64,000 nucleotides of DNA from Rhodococcus_F sp040656415 (GTDB taxonomy: Bacteria > Actinomycetota > Actinomycetes > Mycobacteriales > Mycobacteriaceae), in NCBI RefSeq assembly GCF_040656415.1, contig NZ_JBFAMC010000008.1, forward strand, positions 1 to 64,000. Reading direction: 5' to 3'. The position numbers were made by a program, and so were the translations under genes. Positions 11,001 to 24,000 of the stretch are shown here, one piece after another. The stretch's first letter is position 1. Every line of letters begins with the position of its first letter. The notes beneath the pieces were generated by a model. It had not been told where the DNA came from, made no database searches, and saw nothing but the letters and a program-made list of their open reading frames with translations.

Positions 11001-12070
11001 GTGGGCGGTGGACCGGGTGGGGTTGAGTAGTTCGACGAGCAGTTCGAAGGGGAGGTCTTGGTGGGTGTAGGCCGCCAGGGCCTTGTTGCGGACCTGCTCG
11101 ACGACGGCGTCGAGGGTGGGGTTGTGGGACAGGTCGACGCGCAGGACCCAGGTGTTGACGAAGAAGCCGATCAGGTCGGTCAGGGCGGTGTCGGTGCGGC
11201 CGGCGATCGGGCCGCCGATGGTGAGGTCGTCGCCGGCGCCGTGTTTGTGCAGGAGTACGGCGAGGGCGGATTGGGTGAGCATCGACATGGTGATGCCGCG
11301 GCTTCGGGCGAGGGCGTCGAGTCGGTGGTGCAATCGCGCGGGGATGGTGAAGGCGGCGGTGTCGCCGTGGTAGCTGGCGGTTTTGGGGCGGGGCCGGTCG
11401 GTGGGTAGGGGTGTCATATCCGGTGCCCCGCCGAGTTCGTGGTGCCAGTACCGGTATTGGGTGGACAGGGCGCTGTCGGGGTCGGTGGTCTCGCCGAGGA
11501 GGTGGTGTTGCCAGAGGGTGTAGTCGGCGTATTGGACCGGCAACGGCTGCCATACCGGGTCCTCACCGTGGTGTCGAGCGGTGTAGGCGTGGGCCAGGTC
11601 CCGGATCAGGGGGGTCAGGGACCAGCCGTCGGCGGCGATGTGGTGGAGCACCAGTACCAGCACGTGCTGGTCGGGTCCGAATCGCAGCACGGTGGCCCGG
11701 ATGGGGATCTCGTGGGCCAGGTCGAACCGGTACCCGGCGGCTTCGGTCACGGCCTCGGCGACCGCACCGTCGAGGTGGTTCCGGTCGGGACCGGTGGCCG
11801 GGGTGAGGTCGGTGATGGGGATGTCGATGAGGGCCTGGTCGGCGGGCAGGATGTGCTGGAAGGGTTGGCCGTCGGTTTCCTCGAAGAGGGTGCGCAGGGG
11901 TTCGTGGCGGGTGATCACATCACCGATCGCGGCGGTCAGCGCGTCGGTGTTCAGGGGTCCGGTCAGCCGGAGGGGCAGGGGGATGTTGTAGGTCGCCGAC
12001 GGGCCCTCGTATTGGTGGAGGAACCACAGGCGTTGCTGGGCGTGCGACAACGGAATGTGGTCGGGGCGTT
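8004..12070 (-). other. NRPS-A module 6 (C-A-T-TE), predicted Thr, chain release
   Basis: Pocket residues read D-F-W-S-V-G-M-V-H-K (FDFSVWE near 10040, NMYGITETTVH near 9745), a classical threonine code including the YGITE variant of the A5 core. The thioesterase begins about aa 7768 (nt 8760) with PLFCIHPGSGVSW and holds the nucleophile motif GWSFGG. A Thr or the Ser of module 1 could supply a hydroxyl for lactone formation, but linear release is equally open. Confidence 0.85.
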
Positions 12071-15000
12071 CCTGGGCGACGAGGGCGGGACGCACCGGTC
12101 GGTTCCCGCCGAGGTGGGGGGCGAGTTCTGCGATGGTGGGGGCGTCGAACAAGACCCGGATGGGTAGTTCGGCGGCGATTTCGGTGCGGATCCGGCTGAT
12201 CAGGCGGGTGGCGAGCAGGGAGTGGCCGCCCAAATCGAAGAAGGAGTCGTCGATCCCGACCCGGGGGACGCCGAGGATGTCGGCGAACAGGTCGGTGAGG
12301 AGGTGTTCGTCGGGGGTGCGGGGGGCCCGATAGCGTCCGAGGCCGAAGTCGGGGGCGGGCAAAGCTTTGCGGTCGAGTTTGCCGTTCGCGGTCACCGGGA
12401 GTGCGTCGAGGATGACGATCGCGGCGGGGACCATGTATTCGGGTAGTTTGCCGGCCACATACGCGCGCAGTTGGGGGGCGAAGTCGGGGATCGGCTCGCG
12501 GTCTTCGCTCCCGGTCTCGTCCTGGTGGGTGTGTGGGTCGAGGACGATGTAGCCGATCAACAGCTTGTCGGCGGTCTGTCCGGCCGGTTCGTCGTCGGTG
12601 GCGGGTTCGCTTGTGTCGATCGCGCGGGTGGGGCGGGCGATGACCGCGGCCTGGGTGACGGCCGGGTGTGAGGTGAGGGTGGCTTCGATTTCGCCGGGTT
12701 CGATCCGGAACCCGCGGATCTTGACCTGCTCGTCGTTGCGTCCGAGGAAGTCGAGGACACCGTCTGCGGTCCAGCGGACCAGGTCACCGGTGCGGTACAT
12801 GCGGGTCCCGTCAGTGGCGTACGGGTTGGGCAGGAACCGCCCCGCGGTCAGGGCCGGGCGCCGGTGGTAGCCACGGGCGACTTGTGTTCCGGCGATGTAC
12901 AACTCGCCCGGGACCCCGGCCGGGACCGGACGCAGTCCGGTGTCGAGGACGTAGACCTGGACGGTGATGAGTGGTGTGCCGATCGGTACCCCGGCCGCGA
13001 CACCGGGTGCGAGGTCGCCGGTTGACACGGTGTGGGCGGTGGCGCAGATCGTGGTCTCGGTAGGGCCGTAGGCGTTGGCCAGCGTGACATGTGGGTGGTG
13101 CACGTTGAAATATGCGGCTACGTCGATTCTGAGGACGTCTCCGGCAGTCACGATGCGGGTGAGGCGGGTGCAGAGTCGTTCGGTGATGCCGTCGGTGTCC
13201 TCGGTGAGGACACCGAGCAGCGCAGGGGTGAGGAAGATGACGTCGACCTGCTCGGTGGTAACCAGGTCGGCGAGTGTGTAGGGGTCGAGCAGGCCGTCTG
13301 CGGCAATGACCAGCTGTCCTCCATTGAGCAGTGGGGACCAGATCTCGTTGACGGAGGTGTCGAATCCAATCGATGAGCGCGCCAGTAGCCGGGTTCCGGG
13401 GCCTTCCGGCCAGCCGCGTACTGCCAGGTTGGTGAGGTTGTGGTGTGTGACGGCAACGCCTTTGGGGGTGCCGGTGGATCCGGAGGTGTAGATCAGGTAG
13501 GCCAGGTGTTGCGGGTACAGCGGTGTGGTGCGGTCGGTATCGGTGGGGTTGTGGGTGGGCTGGTGGTGCAGGTCGATGGTGTCAGTGTGGAGGTGTGGGA
13601 TTTCGTTGGGGGGCAGTGTTGGTCCGGTGGTGGTGTCGGTGATCAATAGGTGGGGGTGGGCGTCGGTGAGGATGTGCCCTGTGCGGGCGCTGGGGTAGTT
13701 CGGGTCGAGGGGCAGGTAGGCGGCCCCGGTTTTCAGGATCGCGAGCAGGACGGTGATCAGGTCGGCGGACCTCGGGAGGGCGACGGCGATCACGGTGTCC
13801 GGGCCTGCCCCGGCGGCGATCAGGTGGTGGGCTAACCGGTTGGCGTTCTCGTTGAGTTGGGTATAGGTCAGGTGCTCGCCGTCGCAGGTCACGGCGACCT
13901 GGTCCGGGGCCAGGCGCACCTGGTGTTCGAACATGTCCGGGACGGTGGTGGCGGGGACCGGGATCGCGGTGGCGTCTCCGATGCTGTTCCAGGTGTGGAG
14001 GATCTGGTGTAGTTCGCCGGTGTCGAGGATCTCGATGTCGGTCAGCCGGGTGTGCGGGTCGGCCGCGATCGCGTCGAGGACGGTCAGGTATCGGTGGGCG
14101 AGGGTGTCGATGGTGGTGCGGTCGAACAGGTCGGTGGCGTATTCGATCAGCGCGGGGATGTCCCGGTCGGGGGTGCCGGGGTCGATCAGGTGCAGCGACA
14201 GGTCGAATCGGGAGGTGCCGGTGGGGGCCGGGTAGGGGCCGGCCTGCAGGTCGGGGAAGCGGATGTCGGGCAGGGGGTTGTTCTGCCAGGCGAAGGCGAC
14301 CTGGAACAGCGGGTGGTGGGCGGCGGACCGGGTGGGGTTGAGCAGTTCGACCAACAACTCGAAGGGCAGGTCCTGGTGGGTGTAGGCGGACAGGGCCTTG
14401 CCACGGACCTGGTCAAGGATCTGGTCGAAGCGGGGGTGGTGGCCCAGGTCGACGCGCAGGACCCAGGTGTTGACGAAGAACCCGATCAGGTCGGTCAGGG
14501 CGGTGTCGGTGCGGCCGGCGATCGGGCCGCCGATGGTGAGGTCGTCGCCGGCGCCGTGTTTGTGCAGCAGCACGGCGAGGGCGGATTGGGTGAGCATCGA
14601 CATGGTGATCCCGCGCTGGCGGGCGAGGGCATCGAGGCGGTGGTGCAATCGCGCGGGGATGGTGAAGGCGGCGGTGTCGCCGTGGTAGCTGGCGGTTTTG
14701 GGGCGGGGCCGGTCGATCGGTAGTGGTGTCAAATCCGGTGCCCCGCCGAGTTCGTGGTGCCAGTACCGGTATTGGGTGGACAGGGCGCTGTCGGGGTCGG
14801 TGGTCTCGCCGAGGAGGTGGTGTTGCCAGAGGGTGTAGTCGGCGTATTGGACCGGCAACGGCTGCCATACCGGTTCCTCACCGTGGTGTCGAGCGGTGTA
14901 GGCGTGGGTCAGGTCCCGGATCAGGGGGGCCAGTGACCAGCCGTCGCCGGCGATATGGTGGATCAGCAGTATCAGCACGTGCTGGTCGGGCCCGGATCGG

Positions 15001-18000
15001 AAAACGGTGGCCCGGATGGGGATCTCGTGGGCCAGGTCGAACCGGTAGCCGGCGGCTTCGGTCACGGCCTCGGCGACCGCACCGTCGAGGTGGTTCCGGT
15101 CGGGGCCGGTGGCCGGGGTGAGGTCGATGATGGGGATGTCGATGAGGGCCTGGTCGGCGGGCAGGATGTGCTGGAACGGCTGGCCTTCGGTGGCGTCGAA
15201 GAGGGTGCGCAGGCTTTCGTGGCGGGTGATCAGGTCACCGATCGCGGCGGTCAGCGCGTCGGTGTTCAGGGGTCCGGTCAACCGGAGGGTCAGGGGGATG
15301 TTGTAGGTCGCCGAGGGGCCCTCGAGTTGGTGGAGGAACCACAGGCGTTGCTGGGCGTGTGACAACGGGATTCGGGCCGGTCGTTGCACGGGCAGCAGTG
15401 GGGGGCGTAGCGGGGTGTCGGTGTGGAGGTGGGGGGCGAGTTCGGCAATGGTGGGGGCGTCGAACAAGACTCGGATGGGTAGTTCGGTGCCGAGTTCGGT
15501 TCGGATCCGGCTGATCAGGCGGGTGGCGAGCAGGGAGTGGCCGCCCAAATCGAAGAAGGAGTCGTCGATCCCGACCCGGGGGACACCGAGGATGTGACCG
15601 AACAGATCGGTGAGGAGGTGTTCGTCGGGGGTGCGGGGGGCCCGGTAGTGCCCGGTGGTGTAGTCGGGGGCGGGCAGGGCTTTGCGGTCGAGTTTGCCGT
15701 TCGCGGTCACCGGCAGGGTGTCGAGGATGACGATCGCGGCGGGCACCATGTACTCGGGCAGCCGGTCGGCCACATACGCGCGCAGTTGGGGGATGCGGCG
15801 GGTGGCGGCAGGGTCGTTGACGTACCGGGAGAGGGGTCCGACCTCGCTGGCCGGCTGGTACACGTCGGTCAGCGGTATCCGGTATTCGGTAGCGAGCAGG
15901 AACACCGCATCGAAGTGTCCGGGTGCGCTCGAATAGGTCAGTTCGGTGAGGTAGCCGGTCTCGTCGCCGAGTCGGTGCAGATCCTCGGGGATCATTGCGC
16001 TGCCGGAACGGCTGTCGGGGTCGTCCCCGACATCGTCGAGGAGTTCGGTGAGCGGGGTGTCGGGGTGGGCGTAGACGGCCGCCTGGTGGGCGGCGATCTC
16101 GTCGATCAGCCCGGCGTGGGGTATCCCGGTGACCCGCAGGGTGTCCGGCCGCTCATGTTCGAGCAGGGCTCGCAGTGCGGTCGGGTCGGGCAGTTCCTGC
16201 CAGGCGTGGGTGGGGACGGTGCGTATCGATTGTGTCCGGGTGGGGGCTTTGTGCACGATCACGTCGTAGCGGTGCCGGGCCATTTCGGTGTCGGGGTGCC
16301 CGCGTTGCAGTTGGATGTCCACCGCAGCGATCTCAGGGTGGTTGTCGGCGAGTGCGAGGAAGAATTCGGGGGCCAGTAGTAGTTCCTGTTCGGTGGCGAT
16401 GTCGCGGTGGACCTGATCCAAGAGCATTCCGACGGTGGCGGTCGCGTCTCGGGCCACGTGGATGCCGGTGACGAACGCCGGCAGTGTGGTCAGGTTGCGG
16501 ATGTCGCCGATAAACAGGGCGCCCCCGGAGGCCAGTAAACGCATCGCCTTTGTGATGACGTCGATCAGGTAGGCGGCGTTCGGGAAGTATTGGATCACCG
16601 AGTTGATGACGATGGTGTCGAAGTGTGCGGTCGGTAGGCCGTCGGTGTCATCGGCGGGTTGGGTGCGTAGGTGTACCCGGTCGGTCCAGGGGGCGTCGTG
16701 GTCGTTGAGCCGGGTTTGTAGCGTGGTGACGGTGGTGACGGAAAAGTCTGTGGCCCAGTAGGAGTCGCAGTCGGGGGCGAGTTGGGACAAGAGTAGTCCG
16801 GTGCCGACACCGATCTCGAGGATGTGGGTGGGGGATAGTTCCCGGATTCGGGCCACCGTCGCCGAGCGCCATTGCCGCATCTGTCTGAGAGGGATGGGCC
16901 TTCCGGTGTAGCTGCTGTTCCAGCCGCGGAAGTCGTCGGCGAGCAGGGGGTCACCGGGTGCGTCGTGACCGGGATCGTTCAAGTAGAGGTCTTCGTATAC
17001 TCGCTGCCACTCGGTGACGAGTTCGGATTCGTGGTTCGGGTCGTGGTCGAGGAAGCCCTCCGAGTCGAGGACGATGTAGCCGATCAACTGTTTATCGGCG
17101 GTCTGACTGGCCGGTTCGTCGTCGGTGGCGGGTTCGCCGGTGCCGATCGCGCGGGTAGGACGGGCGATGACAGCGGCTTGGGTGACGGCCGGGTGTGAGC
17201 TGAGGGCGGCTTCGATCTCGCCGGGTTCGATGCGGAATCCGCGGATCTTGACCTGATCGTCGGTGCGTCCGAGGAAGTCGATCACCCCGTCGCCGGTCCA
17301 GCGGACCAGGTCCCCCGTGCGGTACATCCGGGCACCGTCGGTGCCGAACGGGTTGGGCAGGAAGCGTTGCGCGGTCAGGGCCGGGCGCCGGTGGTAGCCG
17401 CGCGCCACTTGTTCTCCGGCGACATACAATTCGCCGGTCACCCCGGCCGGGACCGGGCGGAGTCCGGCATCGAGGACGTAGACCCGCACATTGGTGAGCG
17501 GTGTGCCGATCGGCACACTCGTCGTTTCTAGTGTGGGGGTGGGGTCGAGGAGGACCTGAGTGGCGCAGACTGTGGTTTCGGTGGGCCCGTAGGCGTTAGT
17601 CAGCGCAACGTGGGGGTGCTGCTGGGTGAAGTGTTCGGCGGTGTCGGTTCGGAGTGTGTCTCCGCCAGTGGCGATGCGGGTGACATAGTTGCAGATTCGG
17701 TCAGTGATGCCGTCGGTGTCCTCGGCGAGGACACCGAACAGGGCGGTGGTGACGAACAGGGTGTCGACTTGCTCGGTGGTTACCAGGTCGGCAAGGGCGT
17801 AGGGGTCGAGCAGGCCGTCTGTGGCGGTGACCAGCTCTCCTCCGTTGAGCAGTGGGGCCCAGATCTCGAGTACGGAGGCGTCGAATCCGATCGGCGAGTG
17901 CAGCAGTAGCCGGGGTCTGGGTCCTTCCGGCCAGCCGTGCACTGCCAGGTTGGTGAGGTTGTGGTGTGTGACGGCAACGCCTTTGGGGGTTCCGGTGGAT

Positions 18001-21000
18001 CCGGAGGTGTAGATCAGGTAGGCCAGGTTTTGCGGGTGCAGTGGTGTGGTGCGGTCGGTGTCGCCGGGGTTGTGGGTGGGCTGGTCGGCGAGGTCGGTGG
18101 TGTCGGTGTGGATCTGCCGGGTGGGGGTGGTCGGGAGGCCGGTGGCGGTGGTGGTGTCGGTGATGAGCAGGTGGGGGTGGGCGTCGTCGAGGATGTGCCC
18201 GGTGCGGGTGCTGGGGTAGTTCGGGTCGATGGGTAGGTAGGCGGCCCCGGTTTTGAGGATGGCGAGCAGGATGGTGATCAGCTCGGGGGTGCGGGGCAGG
18301 GCGACGGCGATCACGGTGTCCGGGCCGGCGTCGGTGTGGATGAGGTGGTGGGCCCACCGGTTGGCGTTCTCGTTGAGTTGGGTGTAGGTCAGGTGCTCGC
18401 CGTCGCAGGTCACCGCGATTGCCTGGGGGGTGGAGCGGACCTGGTGTTCGAACATGTCCGGGACGGTGGTGGCGGGGACCGGGGTGTGGGTGTGGGTGTG
18501 GTTCCAGGTGTCGAGAATCTGGTGGCGTTCGGTCTCGTCAAGGATGTCGATGTCGGACAGTCGGGTGTGCGGGTCGGCGGTGATGGTGTCGAGAATCCGA
18601 AGGTATCGGTGGGTGAGGGTGTCGATGGTGGTGCGGTCGAACAGGTCGGTGGCGTATTCGATCAGCGCGGGGATGTCCCGGTCGGGGTCACCGGGGTCGA
18701 TCAGGTGGACGGACAGGTCGAATTTCGCGGTGCCGGTGGGGGCGGGCAGCACGGTGGCCTGTAGGTCGGGAAGGTCGAGGTCGGGCAGGGGGTTGTTCTG
18801 CCAGGCGAAGGCGACCTGGAACAGCGGGTGGTGGGCGGTGGACCGGGTGGGGTTGAGTAGTTCGACGAGGAGTTCGAAGGGGAGGTCTTGGTGGGTGTAG
18901 GCGTGCAGGGCTTTGCCGCGGACCTGGTCGAGGATCTGGTCGAAGCTCGGGTTGTGGTCGGTGTGTACCCGCAGGACCCAGGTGTTGACGAAGAACCCGA
19001 TCAGGTCGGTCAGGGCGGTGTCGGTGCGGCCGGCGATGGGGCCGCCGATGGTCAGGTCGTCGCCGGCGCCGTGTTTGTGCAGCAGCACGGCGAGGGCGGA
19101 TTGGGTGAGCATCGACATGGTGATCCCGTGGGTGCGGGCGAGGGTGTAGAGGCGGTGGTGCAGGGTCGTGGGGATGGTGAAGTCGATCGTGTCGCCGTGG
19201 TAGCTGGCGGTTTTGGGGCGGGGCCGGTCGGTCGGTAGGGGTGTCAAATCCGGTGCCCCGCCGAGTTCGTCGTGCCAGTACCGGTATTGGGTGGACAGCA
19301 GGCTGTACGGGTCGGTGATCTCGCCGAGGAGGTGGTGTTGCCAGAGGGTGTAGTCGGCGTATTGGACCGGCAACGGTTCCCATGTGGGTGTGTGGCCGTG
19401 GTGTCGGGCGGTGTAGGCGTGGGTCAGGTCCCGGATCAGGGGGGCCAGTGACCAGCCGTCGCCGGCGATGTGGTGGAGCACCAGTACCAGCACGTGCTCG
19501 TCGGTCCCGCACCGCAATATTGTTGCCCGCAGCGGGATCTCGGTGGCCAGGTCGAACCGGTACCCGGCGGCTTCGATCACGGCCTTGGCGACCGCACCGT
19601 CGAGGTGGCTGTCGTCGGGATCGCTGAGCTGTGTGAGGTCGGTCAGATGTATCGGGTTGGGGGCCTGGTCGGCGGGCAGGATGTGCTGGAACGGCTCACC
19701 GCCGGTGGCGTCGAAGATGGTGCGCAGGCTTTCGTGGCGGGCGATCACATCACCGATCGCGGCGGTCAGCGCATCGGTGTTCAGTGGGCCGGTCAATCGG
19801 AGGGCGAGGGGGATGTTGTAGGTCGCCGACGGGCCCTCGTATTGGTGTATGAACCACAGTCGTTGCTGGGCGTGCGACAACGGAATCCGGTCGGGGCGTT
19901 CGTGGGCGACCAGGGCCGGGCGCACTGCCGCGCCTGTGTGCAGCAGGGGGGCCAGTGCGCTGATGGTGGGGGCGTCGAACAAGACCCGGATGGGTAGTTC
20001 GGCGCCGAGTTCGGTGCGGATGCGGCTGATCAGGCGGGTTGCGAGCAGGGAGTGGCCGCCCAAATCGAAGAAGGAGTCGTCGATCCCGACCCGGGGGACA
20101 CCGAGGATGTCGGCGTACAGGTCGGTGAGGAGGTGTTCGTCGGGGGTGCGGGGTGCCCGGTAGTGCCCGGTGGTGTAGTCGGGGGCGGGCAGGGCTTTGC
20201 GGTCGAGTTTGCCGCTCGCGGTCACCGGGAGTGAATCCAAGATGACGATCGCGGCGGGGACCATGTACTCGGGCAGCCGGGCGGCGACATGGGCGCGCAG
20301 TTGGGGGACGCGGCGGGAGGCAGCGGGGTCGTTGACGTACCGGGAGAGGGGTCCGACCTCGCCGGCGGGCCGGTACACGCCGGTCAGCGGGGTGTGCTGC
20401 GCGGTGGGGGTGTAGAAGATCGCGTCGAGGTGTCCGGGTGCGGCCGAGTAGGTCACCGCGGTGAGGTAGCCGGTGTCGTCTCCGAGCCGGTGCAGATCCT
20501 CGGTGCTCGGTGCGGCCGAGCCGACCCCTTCCCCGACAGCTGTGAGGAGGTTGGTGAGCTGGGTGTCGGGGTGGGCCTGGGTGACGGCCTGGTGGGCGGT
20601 GGTCTCGTCGATCACCCCGGCGTGGGGTATTCCGGTGACCCGAAGGGCTTCCGGCCGCTCATGCTCGAGCAGGGCTCGCAGTGCGGTCGGGTCGGGCAGG
20701 TCCTGCCAGGTTCGGGTGGGGGCGGTGCGCATCGATTGTGTCCGAGTGGGGGCCTTGTGCACGATCACGTCGTAGCGGTGCCGGGCCATTTCGGTGTCGG
20801 GGTGCCCGCGTTCGAGTCGGATATCGACGGCGCCGATGTCGGTGTTGTCCTTGCCGAGCGCGAGGAAGAATTCCGGTGCCACAAGGAGTTCTGGTTCAGT
20901 CGCGATCTCGCGGTGTACCTGATCCATCAGCATTCCGACGGTGCCGGTCGTGTCGTGGGTCAGGTGGATGCCGGTGACGAACGCCGGCAGTGTGGTCAGA

Positions 21001-24000
21001 TTGCGGATGTCGCCGACGAACAATGCGCCCCCGGGGGTGAGTAATCGCATCGCCTTCGTGATCACGTCGATCAGGTAGGCGGCGTTCGGGAAGTATTGGA
21101 TCACCGAGTTGATGACGATGGTGTCGAAGTGTGCGGTCGGTAGGCCGTCGGTGTCGTCGGCGGGCTGGGTGCGTAGGTGTACCCGGTTGGTCCAGGGGGC
21201 GTCGTGTTTGTTCAGCCGGGTTCGGAGCGTGGTGATGGTGGTGTCGGAAAAGTCTGTGGCCCAGTAGGAGTCGCAGTCGGGGGCGAGTTCGGATAGCAGC
21301 AGGCCGGATCCCACTCCGATCTCGAGGATGTGGGTGGGGGACAGTTGTCGGATGCGGGTCACCGTCGCCGAGCGCCATTGCCGCATCTGTTCGAGGGGGA
21401 TGGGCTGGCCGGTGTAGCTGCTGTTCCAGCCGCGGAAGTCGTCCCCGATTCCGGTCTCATCGGGGGGTGCGGCATCGTCACCGGTGTAGAGGTCGTCGTA
21501 GACGTGCTGCCACTCGGTGACGAGTTCGGATTCCTGGTTCGGATCGTGGTCGAGGAAGCCTTCCGAGTCGAGGACGACGTACCCGATCAACTGTTTTCCG
21601 TTGTCGCCCAAACGTGTACCGACACTTTCACTGGCTGACTCGTCGTCGGTGGTGGGTTCGCTTGTGTCGATCGCGCGGGTGGGGCGGGCGATGACGGCTG
21701 CCTGGGTGACGGCCGGGTGCGAGGTGAGGGCGGCTTCGATCTCGGCGGGTTCGATCCGGAATCCGCGGATCTTGACCTGATCGTCGGCCCGACCGACGAA
21801 GTCGATCATCCCGTCGCCGATCCAACGCACCAGGTCCCCGGTGCGGTACATGCGCCCACCGTCGGCGCCGAACGGGTTGGGCAGGAAGCGTTGCGCGGTC
21901 AGCCCGGGCCGCCGGTGGTAGCCGCGCGCGACTTGTTCTCCGGCGACATACAACTCGCCGGTCACCCCGGCCGGGACCGGGCGGAGTCCGGCATCGAGGA
22001 CGTAGACCCGCACATTGGTGAGCGGTGTGCCGATCGGCACACTCGTTCCCGGTGTGAGGTCACCACTGGGCACGGTGTAGGTGGTTGCAAAGACCGTGGT
22101 TTCGGTGGGCCCGTAGGCGTTGATCACCCGGGCTTCGGGAATCAGGGCGTGGATCTTCGCGGCCAGCCACCCGGGCAGCGCCTCACCCGCGCAGACGACG
22201 ATGTCAGGTGTGGGGGGTGTGGGGGCTTGCTCGAGGATTTCGGCGAGGGCCGAGGGAACGGCACTGATTACTCCACAATCCACGCGGATGTCGCCTTCGG
22301 TGAGGAGGAGTACGTCCCGGACCAGTTCGATACCAACCCCGGCGCACAAGGGGGCAAAGATCTCGAATACCGACACGTCGAACCCCATGGAGGTGCTGGC
22401 CAGAACCCGAACAGAGTCCGTCGCATCGAGATGTGTGGGTTCGTGAGTCAGGAAATGGGTGAGGTTGCGGTGTGTGACGGCAACACCTTTGGGGGTGCCG
22501 GTGGATCCCGAGGTGTAGATCAGGTAGGCCAAGTGGCCCGGGTGCAGCGGTGTGGTGCGGTCGGTGTCGGTGGGGTTGTGGGCGGGCTGGTTCTCGAGGT
22601 CGGTGAGGTCGGTGCAGAGCTGTGGTGTCCCGTTGTGCGGCAGGGTTGTTGTGGTGGTGGTGTCGGTGACGAGCAGTGTCGGGTGGGCGTTGGTGAGGAT
22701 GTAGGCGGTGCGGTCGCTGGGGTAGCGGGGGTCGATGGGCAGGTAGGCGGCACCGGTTTTCAGGATCGCGAGCAGGATGGTGATCAGGTCGGGGGTGCGG
22801 GGCAGGGCGACGGCGATCACGGTGTCGGGGCCGGCCCCGGCGTCGATGAGGTGGTGGGCCCATCGGTTGGCGTCCTCGTTGAGTTGGGTGTAGGTCAGGT
22901 GCCGGCCGGAGTGGATCACCGCCGCCGCATCCGGGGTGCGGTGTACTTGTTGTTGAAACATCTCGGGCATCACCACAGCGGGGACTTCGGTGGCAGGCGC
23001 TTCGGCGGTGTGATTCCAGGTTTCGAGGATCTGGTGGCGTTCGTGCTCGTCGAGCAGGTCGAGGCCGGTCAGCCGGGTCTGAGGGTCGGTGGTGATGGTG
23101 CCGAGGACGGTCAGGTATCGGTGGGCAAGGGTGTCGATGGTGGTTCGGTCGAACAGGTCGGTGGCGTATTCGATGGTTCCGGGGATGTCCCGGTCGGGGT
23201 CACCGGGGTCGACCAGGTTGACGAACAGATCGAATTTCGCGGTGCCGGTGGGGGCCGGTAGCACGGTGGTGTGCAGGTCGGGCAGGTCGAGGTCGGGCAG
23301 GGTGTTGTTCTGCCATGCGAAGGCGACCTGGAACAGCGGGTGGTGGGCGGTGGTGCGGGTGGGGTTGAGTAGTTCGACGAGCAGTTCGAAGGGCAGGTCC
23401 TGGTGGGTGTAGGCGTGCAGGGCTTTGTCGCGGACCTGGTCGAGGATCTGGTCGAAGCGGGGGTGGTGGCTCAGGTCGACGCGCAGGACCCAGGTGTTGA
23501 CGAAGAAGCCGATCAGGTCGGTCAGGGCGGTGTCGGTGCGGCCGGCGATCGGGCCGCCGATGCAGATATCGGTGCCGGCGCCGTGTTTGTGTAGGAGCAC
23601 GGCGAGGGCGGATTGGGTGAGCATCGACATGGTGATCCCGCGACTTCGGGCGAGTTGGTCGAGGCGGTGGTGCAGGTGTGCGGGGATGGTGATGTCGATG
23701 GTGTCGCCGCGGTAGCTGGCCACCTTGGGGCGGGGTCGGTCGGTCGGTAGTGGCATCAGTTCCGGTGCCCCGGCCAGTTCGTGTTGCCAGTACCGGTATT
23801 GGGCGGACAGGGCGCTGTCGGGGTCGGTGATCTCGCCGAGGAGTTGTCGTTGCCACAGGGTGTAGTCGGCGTATTGGACCGGCAGCGGTTCCCATATGGG
23901 TGTGTGGCCGTGGTGCCGGGCGGTGTAGGCGTGGGTCAGGTCCCGGATCAGGGGGGCCAGTGACCAGCCGTCGGCAGCGATGTGGTGGATCAGCAGCATC

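Noticed and set aside
21717..23261. Long plus-strand ORF opposite NRPS-A (514 codons)
   Set aside because: Gly/Val-rich product with no family motifs, lying wholly antisense to intact A and C domains; the codon bias of the NRPS strand opens this frame. The same holds for plus-strand frames at 8892-10019, 25656-27125 and 4545-5696.
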